Assembly (NCBI GenBank): GCA_011046015.1
Contig: DSBO01000170.1
Location: 1-16,562 of the forward strand
Length of the DNA stretch: 16,562 nt
Direction of reading: 5' to 3'
Origin: Thioalkalivibrio sp.
GTDB lineage: Bacteria; Pseudomonadota; Gammaproteobacteria; SpSt-1174
The translations under genes and the position numbers were made by a program. The notes beneath the pieces are model-generated. The model was not told the DNA's origin, did not search any database, and was given only the letters and a program-made list of their open reading frames with translations. Positions 15,217 through 16,562 of the stretch are shown here, in pieces; positions within the stretch are counted from its first letter, which is position 1, and every line of letters begins with the position of its first letter.

Positions 15217-16379
15217 AGGATCTGCGCGCCGAACTCGCCGCCCGCCGCGCCGCGGGCCTCTACCGCCACCGGCGCACGGTGGATGGCCCCCAGGCACCGC
15301 GCATGGTGATCGACGGACGCGAGGTGCTGAGTTTCTGCTCCAACGACTACCTGGGCCTGGCCGGCCACCCGGTGGTGGTCGCCGCCTTCAGGCAGGGCGC
15401 CGATAGCTATGGCGTGGGTAGTGGCGCCGCCCATCTCGTCAACGGCCATTCACGCGCCCACCACGCCCTGGAAGCGGAACTGGCCGCCTTCACCGGCCGC
15501 GAGCGCGCCCTGCTCTTCTCCACCGGCTACATGGCCAATCTCGGCGTGGCCGCCGCCCTGGTCGGGCGCGGCGACGCCGTGTTCGAGGACCGCCTCAACC
15601 ACGCCTCGCTGCTCGATGCCGGCCTGCTCAGCGGCGCACGTTTCATCCGCTATCCGCACAACGATGCCGCCGCCCTGGCCGGCAAGCTCAGCGAACGCGA
15701 GACCGGCGAGAAGCTGGTGCTCACCGACGGCGTGTTCAGCATGGACGGCGATCTCGCGCCCGTCGCCGACCTGGCCCAGGCCTGCCGCCGCCACGACGCG
15801 TGGTTCATGGTCGACGACGCCCACGGCCTCGGCGTGCTCGGCGAACACGGTCGCGGCACCCTGGAGGCAGCCGGCCTCGGGCCGATCGATGTCCCCATCC
15901 TCATGGGCACCCTCGGCAAGGGCCTGGGCACCGCCGGGGCCTTCGTCGCCGGAGCCGAGGACCTGATCGAATACCTCATCCAGACCGCGCGCACCTACAT
16001 CTACACCACCGCCCAGCCGCCGGCCGTGGCCGAGGCCACGCGCGCCGCACTGAAACTCGTCGATGCCGAGCCCTGGCGGCGCGACAAGCTGCAGGGTCTC
16101 GTCACCCGCTTCCGCACGGGCGCGGCCCAGCTCGGCCTCACGCTCATGGACTCCCCCACCCCCATCCAGCCCCTCCTCGTCGGCGACAACCAGACGGCAC
16201 TGGCCATGAGCGAGGCCCTCTGGGACCGGGGCATCCTCGTCACCGCCATCCGCCCGCCCACGGTGCCGGCGGGGACGGCGCGGTTGCGGGTGACCCTGTC
16301 GGCGGCGCATGACGAGAGGGATGTCGATCAGCTACTTACCGCACTGGATTCCATCAGCTGTGATACCAACAACGTTTAG
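15213..16379 (+). CDS. bioF: 8-amino-7-oxononanoate synthase
   Basis: PLP-dependent enzyme that joins pimeloyl-ACP (or -CoA) and L-alanine with loss of CO2, the first step of biotin ring assembly. The 388-residue protein is near the 384 of E. coli BioF. Visible are FCSNDYLGLAGHP, GVGSGAAHLVNGHSRAHHALE, LLFSTGYMAN, NHASLLDAG, MVDDAHGLGVLGEHGRG and the PLP lysine K236 in MGTLGKGLGTAG, the same number as in E. coli. The long open frame upstream of 15213 lies over bioB and the methyltransferase gene and is not part of it. The start overlaps the preceding stop (ATGA), which implies coupled translation. No bioH, bioC or bioD follows within the 183 bp to the window end. Confidence 0.97.
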   Translation: MKDLRAELAARRAAGLYRHRRTVDGPQAPRMVIDGREVLSFCSNDYLGLAGHPVVVAAFRQGADSYGVGSGAAHLVNGHSRAHHALEAELAAFTGRERALLFSTGYMANLGVAAALVGRGDAVFEDRLNHASLLDAGLLSGARFIRYPHNDAAALAGKLSERETGEKLVLTDGVFSMDGDLAPVADLAQACRRHDAWFMVDDAHGLGVLGEHGRGTLEAAGLGPIDVPILMGTLGKGLGTAGAFVAGAEDLIEYLIQTARTYIYTTAQPPAVAEATRAALKLVDAEPWRRDKLQGLVTRFRTGAAQLGLTLMDSPTPIQPLLVGDNQTALAMSEALWDRGILVTAIRPPTVPAGTARLRVTLSAAHDERDVDQLLTALDSISCDTNNV

Positions 16380-16462
16380 TTGCACCAGAGATCGCTCAGT
16401 CAGCACGACGGTCTATCGAAGCGGTTAGTGGGTCCCGTGATCTCGCCGAGCATCGCAGCGGA

Positions 16463-16547
16463 AGACGGACAGGCCCGAAGGGTTGCGCGCAGGACGCGCG
16501 CAATTCCGCAGTCGGGCCAGGGACGGCCCGTCTGCGGAACCCCGTCT
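16463..16547. repeat. Paired GC-rich hairpins after bioF, candidate repeat element or structured RNA
   Basis: Two perfect or near-perfect hairpins abut. The first pairs TTGCGCGC (16483-16490) with GCGCGCAA (16496-16503) over the loop AGGAC. The second pairs TTCCGCAG-T-CGGGCC (16504-16518) with GGCCCG-T-CTGCGGAA (16525-16539) over AGGGAC, with one T-T mismatch. AGACGG (16463-16468) can pair with CCGTCT (16542-16547) to enclose both. There is no U run, so this is not a plain terminator. The structure may continue past the window end. From 16380 to 16462 I see nothing definite. Confidence 0.6.
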
Positions 16548-16562
16548 GGAGCGAGAAGCGCA

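Overview
The window looks like chromosomal DNA from a GC-rich, aerobic gammaproteobacterium. The order dprA-smg-topA-tsaC, with hemF, aroE, a gamma-carbonic anhydrase and gor nearby, resembles the gammaproteobacterial smf-smg-yrdD-tsaC-aroE-yrdB-yrdA neighbourhood. Oxygen-dependent HemF, UbiA and an ArsR-rhodanese fusion point to a respiring, possibly sulfur-handling member of the Chromatiales/Ectothiorhodospiraceae type. That placement is inference from gene content, not a proven assignment. Almost everything is core metabolism, and I see no insertion sequence, phage, CRISPR array or RNA gene of a standard class.

Layout. Positions 1-5209 (+) form one tightly packed run: dprA (5' end cut off by the window), smg, topA, tsaC and hemF, closed by a strong bidirectional hairpin terminator at 5253-5279. 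Convergent to it lies a small secreted protein (5301-5636, -) of the HvfA/EGKCG family, predicted precursor of a modified copper-binding peptide, with no maturation genes beside it. A 329-bp divergent intergenic region holds a palindrome and a possible 17-codon leader ORF. Then follow an ArsR-rhodanese fusion, hemB and aroE (+), and an OmpA-type lipoprotein gene (+). That gene converges across a 12-bp hairpin on the minus-strand pair gor and gamma-carbonic anhydrase. ubiA (+) is divergent from gor and convergent with comF (-).

The right end is a biotin operon: a four-helix membrane protein of unknown function, bioB, a class I methyltransferase and bioF, all overlapping or closely spaced. Its promoter (TTGACA, 16-bp spacer, TAGACT) is overlapped by a recognisable BirA operator with the same 9-16-9 geometry as the E. 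coli bio operator. The left half-site of the operator lies inside the first codons of the divergent comF. After bioF the window ends in a noncoding stretch with two abutting GC-rich hairpins that carry GGA loops, possibly a repeated or structured-RNA element.

Functionally the window joins DNA uptake and processing (DprA, ComF), DNA topology (TopA), tRNA t6A modification (TsaC), two haem steps (HemB, HemF), shikimate synthesis (AroE), ubiquinone prenylation (UbiA), thiol redox (Gor) and biotin synthesis (BioB, BioF). The observations most worth a second look are the BirA operator embedded in comF, the unknown membrane protein under biotin control, the orphan HvfA-like precursor and the terminal hairpin pair.
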